Assembly: GCF_026210795.1 (NCBI RefSeq) | Contig: NC_089435.1 | Coordinates: 1,488,001-1,552,000, forward strand | Source: Rhizophagus irregularis | Lineage: Eukaryota > Glomeromycota > Glomeromycetes > Glomerales > Glomeraceae | Direction of reading: 5' to 3' | DNA: 64,000 bases | In this document: one piece after another, positions 21,548-31,722 of the stretch | Position numbering within the stretch: position 1 is the first letter of the stretch | How the letters are laid out: every line of letters starts with the position of its first letter | Translations under genes and position numbers: made by a program | Notes under the pieces: model-generated | What the model was told of the DNA's origin: nothing | The model's database searches: none | Seen by the model: only the letters and a program-made list of their open reading frames with translations

Positions 21548-21706
21548 CAGTCTAACCTCGATATACCGATATTCGATATACCGATATACTATTAAAACTT
21601 GATATACCGATAAAATTTTATTTTCCCATTATATGTGAGGACATATAAATATCAGTCTAAAATTTTCATATATGTCCCGACATATTGTTATATAAAGGTT
21701 TGACTG
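21548..21706. mobile_element. 159-bp pogo/Tigger-like MITE with TA target duplication
   Basis: The left end CAGTCTAACCTCGATATA and the inverted right end CAGTCAAACCTTTATATA match at most positions. Both are bordered by TA. CAGT..AACCTCG.TATA is the terminal consensus of pogo-group Tc1/mariner elements. The interior repeats GATATACCGAT. No transposase. Confidence 0.7.
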
Positions 21707-21719
21707 TAATCAATATATA

Positions 21720-22110
21720 TGTATTTCTTTTCAACAAATGATGTAATTTTTTTTAGTGCTACAATGAAATTTTTTTAAGATAAAAAAATATATATTTTTT
21801 TGTTAACAATGTAACAATAAATCACTAATACAAAATTATCTTTGTAATGAATTTGTAAATATATAAACAAATCATAAATTTCACAGTACTACAACATTCG
21901 TTTCGTGTGATAAGTAAATTTGATAATATTTCATATACTGTATAACACTTGCACAGAATTCATTGTTATTTGTATAATCATATAAATTGTGTAATTTATT
22001 ACATTATTTCCTACTAATACCATCATAATAATAGTAAAAAGCTAGACCAGTGTGTTTATTATTACTCTCATCCCCGGCGGAACGCGACGGGTTACGCCTA
22101 GTAAATACTA
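21720..22110. repeat. dispersed repeat, 3' half (copy shared with 26310-26690)
   Basis: The block from ATATATGTATTTCTTTTC to GGTTACGCCTAGTA matches 26310-26690 closely. Landmarks include TGTATAACACTTGCACA, ATTCATTGTTATTTGTATAATC and GTTACGCCTAGT. At 26 kb this block follows the pyrimidine-rich part, so this is probably a truncated copy of the same ~1.1-kb element. Confidence 0.65.
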
Positions 22111-22739
22111 TATGACATTACAGATAGTAAAAGACGTAACAATTTTTGTACCATAATTTCAATTTTTATTTCTTAGGGAAATTGTAAAATTAGGGTTCCG
22201 AAAAAGGAATACTTGCACCAATCATTTAATTTTGGGCGAAATTATGGTAAATTAAAAAAGTAGTTGTAAAAATATCACAAAACATAAGAAAAAATGATCA
22301 ATTCAAAAAGAAAATTTATTGAAAGCTTTATATTGAAATTAAATTTAGAAATATTTTTTGTGAGATTTGGGATTTGTCTGGGATGGTAAAGTATAATCAT
22401 ATTGGAAATGATCAGTGAACGTCATCACATGCGAGAGTACATTAGCGTAACACGAAATTTTTTAAAAAATGATGATATCAAAAAGTAAATAAATATAAAA
22501 CTTTGCAATTTCTTATAACTTTACTGCGCGTTAATAAACTTTTAAAGAACAAAATTATTATATTTAATATGAAATTTTGGTTCTACCTATAAAAGTAAAA
22601 CCTATTGAAACCTTAAAAACCCATCATTAACTTTCGCGTTAATTACGTTACTTACGAAACGTATTTTTTTATTACAAAAGTGAAAATTCATTTTTTATCA
22701 GTCAGCATAAATAATTTTATAATCCTTAATTTATCTCAA

Positions 22740-23000
22740 TTCTGTAAATTAGCGGATATGGCAATTTTATATCATCTAAAATCTAGATTATTGGAGTAAA
22801 AACTTAAAATTACAATTCCTATTAAATATTTATTATTATAATTGGTTTACTTATTTTATTTTTTAAAAAAAATTGCCTAAGTGCAAGAAATTTACAAATT
22901 TTGTGATAATTATGAAATATTTATTTATTTGATAATTAGAAACAAATGTAAAGTATATGTATAAAAAATAATCTACTATAGCGGATAGCCATAGATAATT
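22740..23000. repeat. dispersed repeat related to 41450-41690
   Basis: AAAAATTGCCTAAGTGCAAG, ATTATGAAATATTTATTTAT and following bases recur near 41465-41560 with scattered changes. ATCATCTAAAATCTAGATTA near 22765 recurs in inverted form near 41640, so the copies differ by rearrangement. Confidence 0.4.
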
Positions 23001-24109
23001 TATCATGAAGTGAAATTATCTGACATTCGTATTGTATTAGATTGCACTATTCGTAGTATATTTGTTGACGGAACGTCGGAACGTCGGTGCTGGCCGACAT
23101 TAAAATCACGTGACATCGCATTGCGATTTTTGTAACAGTATTAAACAGTATTTTCTCTTACTTTAGACCAACTATATATATACGTGTCTACATCTAAAAT
23201 TAATCCCGTTTCACATTGTCTATACTTCAATTTGGTATATGTCGCCTTATATATTCCTTATTTTATTTTGGGTCATCCTTGAATTTGCTCTATTTAGTCA
23301 ATTACGTTTTGTATTTGCCTCACTTTGAGTTTAGCCTACCTTGTTTTTGCCTTGCTTCGGTAATTTGACATAGTATATCTATGATCGGGCAAGAATTTAA
23401 CGCCAACCTATGGGATATTCGGTACGACGAAAGATTGACTTTAATTGGTTTTTCTCAGAAAAAAATTCAGAATTTTTTGAAAATAATTCCAAACGAAAGT
23501 AGAAGATAATTATATTTTAAATTAATCCAGGAAAAGTACTGTTAATTGTATACTAAATAGCATTAGTTTTTGTTGCATTAAGAAAATTTGGTATGTCAAA
23601 TTGAAAAAAAGTAAAATAAAATAATAATAATATTTTCTTACACTTTTATCGGGCGAAATAATTTCTTTTTCGAGGTATCGAACATAACCGAACATGAAGA
23701 AAGAAAATATTTTAAAAATAGACTTGTAAAAAAAAATATATTTATAATTGAAACAAAGAATCAAATTCTTGGAATATATAATCCATAATAAACAAAACTA
23801 CGGTATACCAAACCATTAAATTTGTTCTTCTTACAATGAACATTAAGGATTTCTGGCGTAATTTGGTTGAATTCAGCGTCTTTTTTGAAGGATAAATTAG
23901 GATAAAATCATTGTTATTTTGGGTCTAGGTATGATGGTAACTAAATATACTGTATATTGTCGATTTACAAATTTTTTTGTTGAATAATTATCTAAAGTTG
24001 CTTTACCCAATTGTAATTTACTGAATGTCTGTATATCATAATTAAAGTTACATAAAGAAAGAAAACTTACAAAGTTATTTAATGATTTACAATTCTCTTG
24101 ATCTAAGAA
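23001..24109. other. AT-rich stretch without recognisable genes
   Basis: Short open frames only, without protein-like composition. A direct GGAACGTCGGAACGTCGG occurs near 23071. The bases just upstream of 24110 may be eroded F-box promoter. Confidence 0.35.
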
Positions 24110-24298
24110 ATGTCGTTCTCTAAACGTAGACATGCTTTTTTAAGTATTTTCAGAATTAGCTATTCATGCATTTTATTTAATAAAACTTGGTGCACAATAG
24201 CGATAGTGATGGCAATTTTGTGGAGAAATCCTAGCCAATATTTCATAGGGTCAAATCATCCAAAAATGGGCTTTTTGATATGCAAGTCACAGATATGA
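24110..24298 (+). pseudogene. F-box gene N-terminal relic
   Basis: Encodes RISYSCILFNKTWCTIAIVM and then AILWRNPSQYF, matching the F-box core (SCLLVNRTWC...LWRNPSQF) of the intact genes. The frame ends in TGA at 24296-24298 soon after. No LRR-like part follows; the next sequence is unrelated AT-rich DNA. A start at 24110 gives a degraded first helix. Confidence 0.6.
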
Positions 24299-24775
24299 AT
24301 AAATGAATGAATTTAAATTATTATATAATCCTTATATAATTAAGAAAAACTTGTTAACAAATATTATGTCGTTAGTATCTATTGTAAAAATATGTATATA
24401 TATCCGGCTCAATTTAGTTTCATATTTTTTTAATAACGAAGATCATCAAATTGTAATATAATCCATTGCAGGTAATTAAATTACGCAAAGATGATAATTC
24501 AAATAAAAAAGTTAATAATGGTTAATAGTATTTAAATACATTTTAAAAAAGAAGGGTAATCTTGCCACCTTTTTGATGCATTTTAACAATATTAATTTTG
24601 GCTTAGGATGAGATACGATGAAATTGTAAATTTTTCTGGACGTATGAGTCATCTTAAACTTTTTTTTTTTAATCGTTTTTTTATAATTTTAATTTTTATT
24701 GTTTTTATTTATTCAGTTAATTACTTAGATCTACAGATAAATTTTAATTTTGAACCACTATGAAATCGCATTATA

Positions 24776-25115
24776 TAGTTTTAATAAATTGTAGTTATTA
24801 CGTAGATGTTTACTTTGTAGTTTTTACTATATAATCATTACTTTGTATAATATTATAATCACCACTTTAGATGTGGTAATTATGTAGAGATATCTGACTG
24901 TATATAAAAGATTGTCTTTGTCGATCATTTCCAAGGCGATTTTAACGGAAAAATTAAAAAGGTGATATTCAAAACTACCTTTCCACTCAAGTAAACCTGC
25001 AAAGTAGCCAAAGATGCATCTATGTAATATCTTTTAGAAGTTTATATATTGTGTATTAAGAAAATTTTCTGTCTTCGCAAACAATGAGGCTTACAAAATT
25101 TATTTGTCATACATG
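24776..25115 (+). repeat. orphan copy of the kinase-locus upstream block
   Basis: Matches 31078-31412 over ~340 bases, including AATTGTAGTTATTACGTAG, a TATATAAAAG box (24901-24910), AAAAGGTGATATTCAAAACT, CCTGCAAAGTAGC and TTTATTTGTCATACATGCAA. At 31 kb the block ends ~110 bases before the first candidate exon of a kinase gene. Here no gene follows. Confidence 0.65.
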
Positions 25116-25629
25116 CAAATCTTCCCAGTAAAAAAGCTCTGACATGTGATTTTTGAGCATGTGATTTACATACGGCGCAATTTGTGGCATAACGTATTAT
25201 TATTTAAGCTTTCTTTTCGTGTCTTAGTCCTATTTATAAATTAGGTGAAGACGTTGAACATTATCAAAATAAGTGAACCATGCCATTAACATGGAAGTGG
25301 CATACCGATAGCACTCATTATTTACAATAATTTATTTTAAATTAACGTATTTAATAAATTGAAAAATTGTTAAATTAATATTACATTCTATTTTAATAAA
25401 ATAATTATTCTAATTTTATTAATTTAAAAGAATTTTGTTTTACTCTTATAAATTAACATCTAAAAAATTTCATTATATTCTCAAGCAATCATCTTTGGAG
25501 TGGAGTATCTTAGGGTAAAGAAAGTTAGTTTAGGCGAAAATACTTATCCTTGAAGATAACGTAGACGTTGGAGTATCTTTAGATTAGTTTGTATAAATTA
25601 ATTTTGAATTGCTAATCCGTATTCTTTAT

Positions 25630-26690
25630 AGCTAAGACCCGCTTGATCAGCAAGTCATCTAATAATCCAATTCCGGTTAATGAAATTTTTTCCCCCAAAT
25701 TTTATTTTTTGTTTTTTTTTCAAATTTTCTTTATTGTTATTTTTTTTTCTGTTTTTTTTCGAATTCTTTAAAACCTTTTTTTTTCGAGTTGGTTTTTTTT
25801 TTAATCCGAAAATTCTTTTTTCACTTTTCTTTTTTCGGGTTGGCTTTTGACTTTTTTCCCAATCTGAAAGACTTTTTTTCACCTTTCTTTTTCGGTTTGG
25901 CTTTTTTTTCAAATCGAATTTTTTTTTCCCGAACCACATTCTTAAACTATTTTGATTTGGAATCGGCGATCAGATTGACGCTGTGGCATCACGGACTCAC
26001 GGTAATTGTCTTTTTTCCCGATTCTTCTTATTATTATTAATAATAATATTTTCCCTAATTATTTTTTAGGCTCAATAATAGACTGACATATAATTTACTT
26101 ATTTATTTTTTGTAACAATAGATCGGTATAGTAAATTTTATAGGAAATTGTTTAGATCGTTATAATTAATTTTTCTGAGGAATATTTTTTTTTTCGTAAC
26201 AATGGATTATTATAATTGATTTTTGGGGGATTTTTTTTTTCATATTAGTAATTAGTGAGATATTTTATTTTCTATAACAATAGATTGCTATAATGAATTT
26301 CTTTGAGATATGGTAACAATATATATGTATGTTTTTCACAGAGGATGTAATTTTTTTTAATGATACAATAAAATTTTTTTAAGATAAAAAAAAAGGATTT
26401 TTTTGTAACAACAATGTAACAATAAACTATTTATACAAAATTGTTTTGTAATGAATTTATAAATAAATCATAAATAAAATTTGCGTTTAATAATAATATT
26501 TCACATACTGTATAACACTTGCACACAACTCATTGTTATTTGTATAATCATATAAATTGTGTAATTTATTACATTTATTTCTTACTATAATAATAGTAAA
26601 AAACCAGACCTATTCAAAATAAAATATGTGTATTTATTATTACTCTCTTACTTTATCGTCTCTGGCGCAACGTGACAGGTTACGCCTAGT
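25630..26690. repeat. dispersed ~1.1-kb repeat, fullest copy
   Basis: The pyrimidine-rich 5' part (25680-25960, with recurring TTTTTTCGGTTTGG) corresponds to 15840-16590. The 3' part (26310-26690) corresponds to 21720-22110. The combined order here suggests this is the fullest copy of an element whose other two copies are partial. No protein is encoded; open frames in it are homopolymer artefacts. Confidence 0.55.
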
Positions 26691-27465
26691 ATTAACTGAA
26701 AAAAATATTAAATGGCGTGCCAACTTGATTCCTGACGCCACCCTAGTTTATTTATTATTTATTCGTTGTTTCAAAATGATACTAATACATATTAAGGCAA
26801 ATGGTAATTCAAATATTTATCTTAAAATAGTAGAATTTTATTGTACATGTACATCTTATTAAAATTCCGTAATGTAACACAAAAAAATTATTTCAATTCA
26901 ACCTAAGCCAGAATCAGTTAGATTAGGCGCTTTAAAAGATGCGATTTTTTTTATTTATTTTATAGAATTTTCTTAAGAAATTTTCAAACAAAATTTAGAG
27001 AAGCAATAGCAGATAGCAAATTTGCCTATAATTTACAAAATTTACAGGATTCTTTAATGTTGATTCTTTTTAATGAATATTTATTTAACTTTTAATTATT
27101 TATAATGATGGTATTAATTTGTCATATTATTACATATATATATATATATTATTTACTCTCATAGGGATCGATATTTTATTTATAGTAATTAGTCTACGTA
27201 TTCATAAACATAAACCTTTAAAATACCCCACTCGACCAGAAAATGTTCCCGATGAACTTGTTATATTATTATACAAAATTGGGATTTTTTATACTGTACA
27301 TAAATATAATATTTATTATTTATATATTGAAGTCGTTTAATAATAATCTTGATTGTTATTTCTAAAATAAAAAAAAGGTTTTAATGAGGAAATAAAACAT
27401 GATTATCGTGTCGCAAAAAAAAAAAAAAAGATAAAATTATTTTATACCGTATATGTAGAGCTCAT
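26691..27465. other. AT-rich stretch; one weak open frame
   Basis: A frame without an ATG at about 27119-27340 (plus strand) contains HKPLKYPTRPENVPDELVI, which looks somewhat protein-like and follows a TTACTCTCATAG acceptor-like sequence. With no start, domain or partner exon I do not call a gene. Confidence 0.25.
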
Positions 27466-28374
27466 CTATTGATTATAGGAACCCGAAGAATTAGCCGATC
27501 TCAGAAGATTAGCATAATTATTACTTTCATATGAATTAGTATTCCTCACAGATGGCATTGAAATCTCAGTATTGTTGAAAGGGGGTGTGTTGTTAAATGG
27601 AGGCGTATTATCAGGTTGAGGTGTATATATGTAATTGGAAGGAGGAGTTTTAGGCAATTTCTCATCATCGATAATAATTGAATAGTCCTCGTTCGATGCA
27701 AGAAGTCTCTCAAGTTCCTCTTGCTGTTTAGTAATTCTTCTAAGTTTATTATTTTTATAAAGGTGCAAACGGATGGTACATTCAGTAATTTCAGCGAGGC
27801 CGTCATTTATTTCTAGCTCTATTTCAGCTTCCTCAGCATACTTTGGCGTTATCTTTCCCTTGCTTTTTAAACCATTATTATCAAGGGTATAATTCATTTC
27901 TACTTTATAATGAGTGAGAACGTTACGCCACTTGAGTTTCCAATTGGCAGTTGGGTTATCAGTGGCATTATATTTATCGAACAATTGTTTAAAAGCTTCA
28001 GAAAATCTTTCTGAACGACGTTTTGCTTCTTCCTCGATCAAATAATTACCCACCAAGTAACTGATGGTATTAATAATTGTTATAATGGAAGGAGCAAGAA
28101 CACCGCCTAAAAGTGAAACGGCTAAGATAATAAACAGAATCAAAATAAGGGTAATAGCGGCGAAAGCATATAAAAGACCCTTTTTCGCTCTTTCACTCAG
28201 TAGTGGGTTTGCAGTGACTATTCTATTAATTTCTTCAAGACGAACATCTAATTCCTCCCTGTCAATATAACCATGCATGTCAAGACACCATTCTGTTTCA
28301 AAATAAAACCTTGGCGTAAAATAATTACAGTCAAAAGTACCTTCTTCTCTAAGACGATTTAATAATATTTTCAT
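27466..28374 (-). CDS. hypothetical protein with two adjacent membrane segments and a C-terminal coil
   Basis: A 302-residue single-exon protein, family not recognised. Residues ~60-85 (GLLYAFAAITLILILFIILA) and ~88-112 (LGGVLAPSIITIINTISYLV) are hydrophobic and probably form a membrane hairpin. A charged stretch follows (IEEEAKRRSERFSEAFKQLF), then a hydrophilic soluble region and an RRITKQQEELERLL coil. A Pro/Asn/Ser-rich low-complexity tail contains two TPPFNN repeats. Codon use and length argue for a real gene. The frame is open ~17 codons upstream of the ATG, so a 5' exon cannot be excluded. Localisation to an internal membrane is an inference. Confidence 0.75.
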   Translation of the reverse strand: MKILLNRLREEGTFDCNYFTPRFYFETEWCLDMHGYIDREELDVRLEEINRIVTANPLLSERAKKGLLYAFAAITLILILFIILAVSLLGGVLAPSIITIINTISYLVGNYLIEEEAKRRSERFSEAFKQLFDKYNATDNPTANWKLKWRNVLTHYKVEMNYTLDNNGLKSKGKITPKYAEEAEIELEINDGLAEITECTIRLHLYKNNKLRRITKQQEELERLLASNEDYSIIIDDEKLPKTPPSNYIYTPQPDNTPPFNNTPPFNNTEISMPSVRNTNSYESNNYANLLRSANSSGSYNQ

Positions 28375-29984
28375 ATTGAAGTATGACTTTCTGGTAAATT
28401 TATTATTTGTGGAAAGATATTTTTAATAAATTCAAATAGAATGAAAGTATTATTTTGTAATGAAATATTCGAATTGCAGGAAAAAAAAAAAAAAAAATTT
28501 TATATTATTTGATTTATTTTTTTGTAATTTCATACCTTTTAAAATAAGTCTTTATATAATTGGTAAAAATAAATCACGTGAATTATTGTACAACAATGTA
28601 TGCAAATCGAACGATTTTTGTTTATTTGATTGACATCATACGATGAAACAATTGAAACATCCAATTATTAACGATAGAATGAAATTGACTAAAATGGATA
28701 TAAGAAAAAAAATCATACCACTTTTTCTTTAGAATTTACAAATAAGTACTTACATCATTAATATTAAAATTCGCTGAACGCCGTACAAACTATTCGGATT
28801 AAACGCTTCGAACTATTCAAAGACTATGACTCAAAAAACGTTTAGGCTTCTTAACAATATTCCTTAAAATATAAAAATAAACGCAAATTAAAACTTTAAT
28901 TAAAATGATAAGAATTATTTTAATGGTGATTTTGATTTATTATTTTATTAAAACATTTTTTCGTTCAAAAACACAAATAAAATGGATCCCATTATCTCAA
29001 ATAAAATATTTAAAAGAAATGGCAAGATGAAATTTCAGCATTATACTATATATCAAGCTATTTGGAAAGATAAAACGGCTGTGTAAAGAAATTTTCAAAT
29101 TCAAAGGATTTCTTTAATTAAGGTGTGTACTGTACTGCTGTAATTATTATTTTTCTTGTAAATGTATTATTAAACTAGGAAACAAACGGTAGAGTCCGGA
29201 GTGCACAAGCAGACTTCTCACGTGATCTTATTAATGATTACTATGTGTAGTCCCTTCGTTACACTCCAGACAAAACATTACCGTCTAGCATTGCGTATAG
29301 TATCTTCCTCTTCACTTTAAAAGATCCAGTATTTTATTAGATACTTATGCATAATTCTGGTTAAATTATATTGCACCCTCATATAATACCCAGATTCTTA
29401 CAAGATATCTCAATTTTAAACCAGATTTTTTGTATGAATCTGGATATTTTAACTATTTTATGCGGTGCTAAGTGAGTAACGTAAAATTACTATTTTAGGT
29501 CCCCTTATATAAAATACAGAAAATAATATAATGAGATTGCTAAATGTCACCTGGGCGATCATCGGCCTGGGTTTTTTTTTTCAAGTATGTCACAATTGTC
29601 ACATGATGCACAATATATAGAGTAAATTTATTAATCGGCTGATGGCTGATTGTTTTAACTTAGCTAATTTTTGATCGGTTAAACTTAAAATTTTATTGCG
29701 ATGTTTTTAAAAAATTTTTTGCAAACATATTTTAACTCAAAATAATCTTATTTAATGAAATTTTATTTGCAAATTTAAGTCACACATTTTCGATTTTAAA
29801 GAAAAAAATCACCATATTTATTTTTAATGAAGATATAAATAAAAAAAACAACAATAAATAAAAAAGATAAGTAAATTATAATGATCAAAGAGTAAGATGC
29901 TAATAAAAATGAAATAACAATGGAGTAATGGAAAGTAATAGAAGATGAGAAGTGATAGGAAACAAAAAGGAGAAATAGGACATG
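28375..29984. other. upstream AT-rich region, no gene seen
   Basis: Contains the presumed promoter of the 27466-28374 gene; no motif stands out. Nothing coding-like follows up to the minisatellite. Confidence 0.35.
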
Positions 29985-30370
29985 ATGGGAGATAAAAAGG
30001 AGTGATAGGAAACGAAAAGAAGTGATGGGAGACGAAGAGGAGTGATGGGAGATGAAAGGAGTGATGAGAGACGAAAAGAAGTGATGGGAGACAAAAAGAA
30101 GTGATGATAGACAAAAAGTAATGATGGGAGACGAAAAGGAGTGATGAGAGACGAAAAGAAGTGATTGGAGACGAAAAGGAGTGATGGGAGACGTAAAGGA
30201 GTGATGAGAGACGAAAAGAAGTGGTGGGAGACGAAAAGGAGTGATGAGAGACGAAAAGGAGTAATGGGAGACGAAAAGGAGTGATGGGAGACGAAAGAAG
30301 TGATGAGGAGTGATGGGAGACGAAAGGAAGTGATGAGAGACAAAAAGAAATGATGGGAAGTAAACAGGAG
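29985..30370. repeat. 20-bp purine-rich minisatellite
   Basis: About eighteen units of GAGTGATGGGAGACGAAAAG with scattered changes (GATGAGAG, AAGTGATG, occasional 19- or 10-base units). Because 20 is not a multiple of three, all minus-strand frames stay open for long distances and produce three overlapping frames rich in SHHSFSSPITPF. They are consequences of the repeat, not genes. Confidence 0.8.
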
Positions 30371-30880
30371 AGAAAAAGAAATAATGTAAAATGAAAAGAT
30401 GTAATAGAAATAATGGGAGACGAATAATGAGAAGTAATATGAGGTGAAAAATGATGTGAGATAAAAGAATAAAAAAATGATCATGATAGGAGGTTGGGTA
30501 ATGATAGGAAACCAAGTAAAAAATAAACCATAAAGTAAAAAAAAATGAAGTTAGTAAGAAACGAAATATAAGATAAAAACGAAATAAAAAAAACAAATAA
30601 AAAATAAAAAAGCATACCTTTATTAATTTTAGAACTGAAAGAACTAAAATATCTAAAAAAAAATGAAATAAAATTAGTTTATTGTAGAACCGAAAGGAAC
30701 CGAGGAAATGAACCTATACTGAAAACGAGATTCGATAAACAAATAAATATGACGCGATCATGTGGTAAATATAAGGAGTAATGTGAAGTATTTACCAAAA
30801 AAATTTACGTTCCGTACCTTATATAAGTGAAGTAACGTAATAGATCATGTGACTATAGTTTCAATAAATTGGCATATCTA

Positions 30881-31067
30881 AAATCTGTGACAGGTTAGTG
30901 TCGATCACGATGACAAATAACGGTGACAAATAAATTTTTGGCACTAAAAAAATTCCAAGTCCCTCAGATACTTAGTGTTTTTGAACTCGTGGCTGCACGT
31001 GATCAGTGACGCGTAAACATCACTCCTTCCTATTATAGCAAAATCGACACTAAACTGTCACAGATTT
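30881..31067. mobile_element. 187-bp MITE upstream of the kinase locus
   Basis: The left end AAATCTGTGACAGGTTAGTG and the inverted right end AAATCTGTGACAGTTTAGTG are followed by TCGAT on both sides, giving 24 of 25 matching bases. No clear target duplication. It stops about ten bases before the duplicated upstream block. Confidence 0.65.
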
Positions 31068-31077
31068 GAGATAAGCA

Positions 31078-31412
31078 ATAAATTGTAGTTATTACGTAGA
31101 TGTTTACTTTGTACTGTATAATCATTACTCTGTAAATATTATAATAACCACTTTAGATGTAGTAATTATTGACTGTATATAAAAGATTGTTTTTGCCAAA
31201 CGGTTTTAACGGAAAAATCAAAAAGGTGATATTCAAAACTACCTTTCCACCCAAATAAACCTGCAAAGTAGCATTTACGCATTATCTTTTAGAAGTTTAT
31301 ATATTATGTATTAAGAAATTTTTCTGTTTTCGCAAAGACACAAATAATGAGGCTTGACAATTGACAATTGTCAACACATTCCGGACGTACAAAATTTATT
31401 TGTCATACATGC
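31078..31412 (+). promoter_or_regulatory. candidate promoter block of the kinase/intron-array gene
   Basis: A ~335-base block duplicated at 24776-25115. It carries TATATAAAAG at 31176-31185 and ends ~110 bases before the candidate first exon (ATG 31522). Conservation of this whole block, including the TATA-like box, in a gene-free place suggests it once moved with a gene. Promoter function is inferred. Confidence 0.4.
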
Positions 31413-31521
31413 AATGCTTGTACTTGTGATTATCACCGTATATATATATCCAAACATTTAATAATAATATTTACATTATTTTTTTTTTATTTTTTCCAGA
31501 TTTTAATGCAATTATATAGTA

Positions 31522-31722
31522 ATGGCTCACAGTAATGATAAAGGTAAAAATCAATGTAAATATTTAATATATTTAATACAAATTCTAAAATTTTTAAACA
31601 AATTTGCAATATAATAAAACTAGTTTCCAGTAATACTGAAGAATTTGAAAGAAATAGTACTAAAGAATTAGAAGGAAGTAGTATCAAGGAATTTAAAGAA
31701 AGTAGCACTAACGAATTCGAAG
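31522..31722 (+). CDS. candidate 5' exons of the kinase gene (octapeptide repeats)
   Basis: Exon 1 31522-31543 (MAHSNDK plus one base), donor GTAAAA, intron 31544-31623 ending ACTAG, exon 2 31624-31722, donor GTAAAT. The splice keeps frame and gives VSSNTEEFER followed by NSTKELEG, SSIKEFKE and SSTNEFEG: four copies of an eight-residue motif S/N-S/N-T-x-E-F/L-E-x. Exon 2 ends with one base of a codon (phase 1), and the intron-triplet array starts directly after. I infer that these exons join the kinase exon at 35405, but the frame requires one extra base from the array. Transcript evidence is needed; these could also be a separate short gene. Confidence 0.4.

Noticed and set aside
25655-26040. 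Lys-rich and Phe-rich frames on both strands
   Set aside because: Homopolymeric T-rich tract of a dispersed repeat.
29796-30596. Long minus-strand open frames rich in Ser/His/Phe in three registers
   Set aside because: They arise from a 20-bp purine-rich minisatellite whose period keeps all minus-strand frames open.
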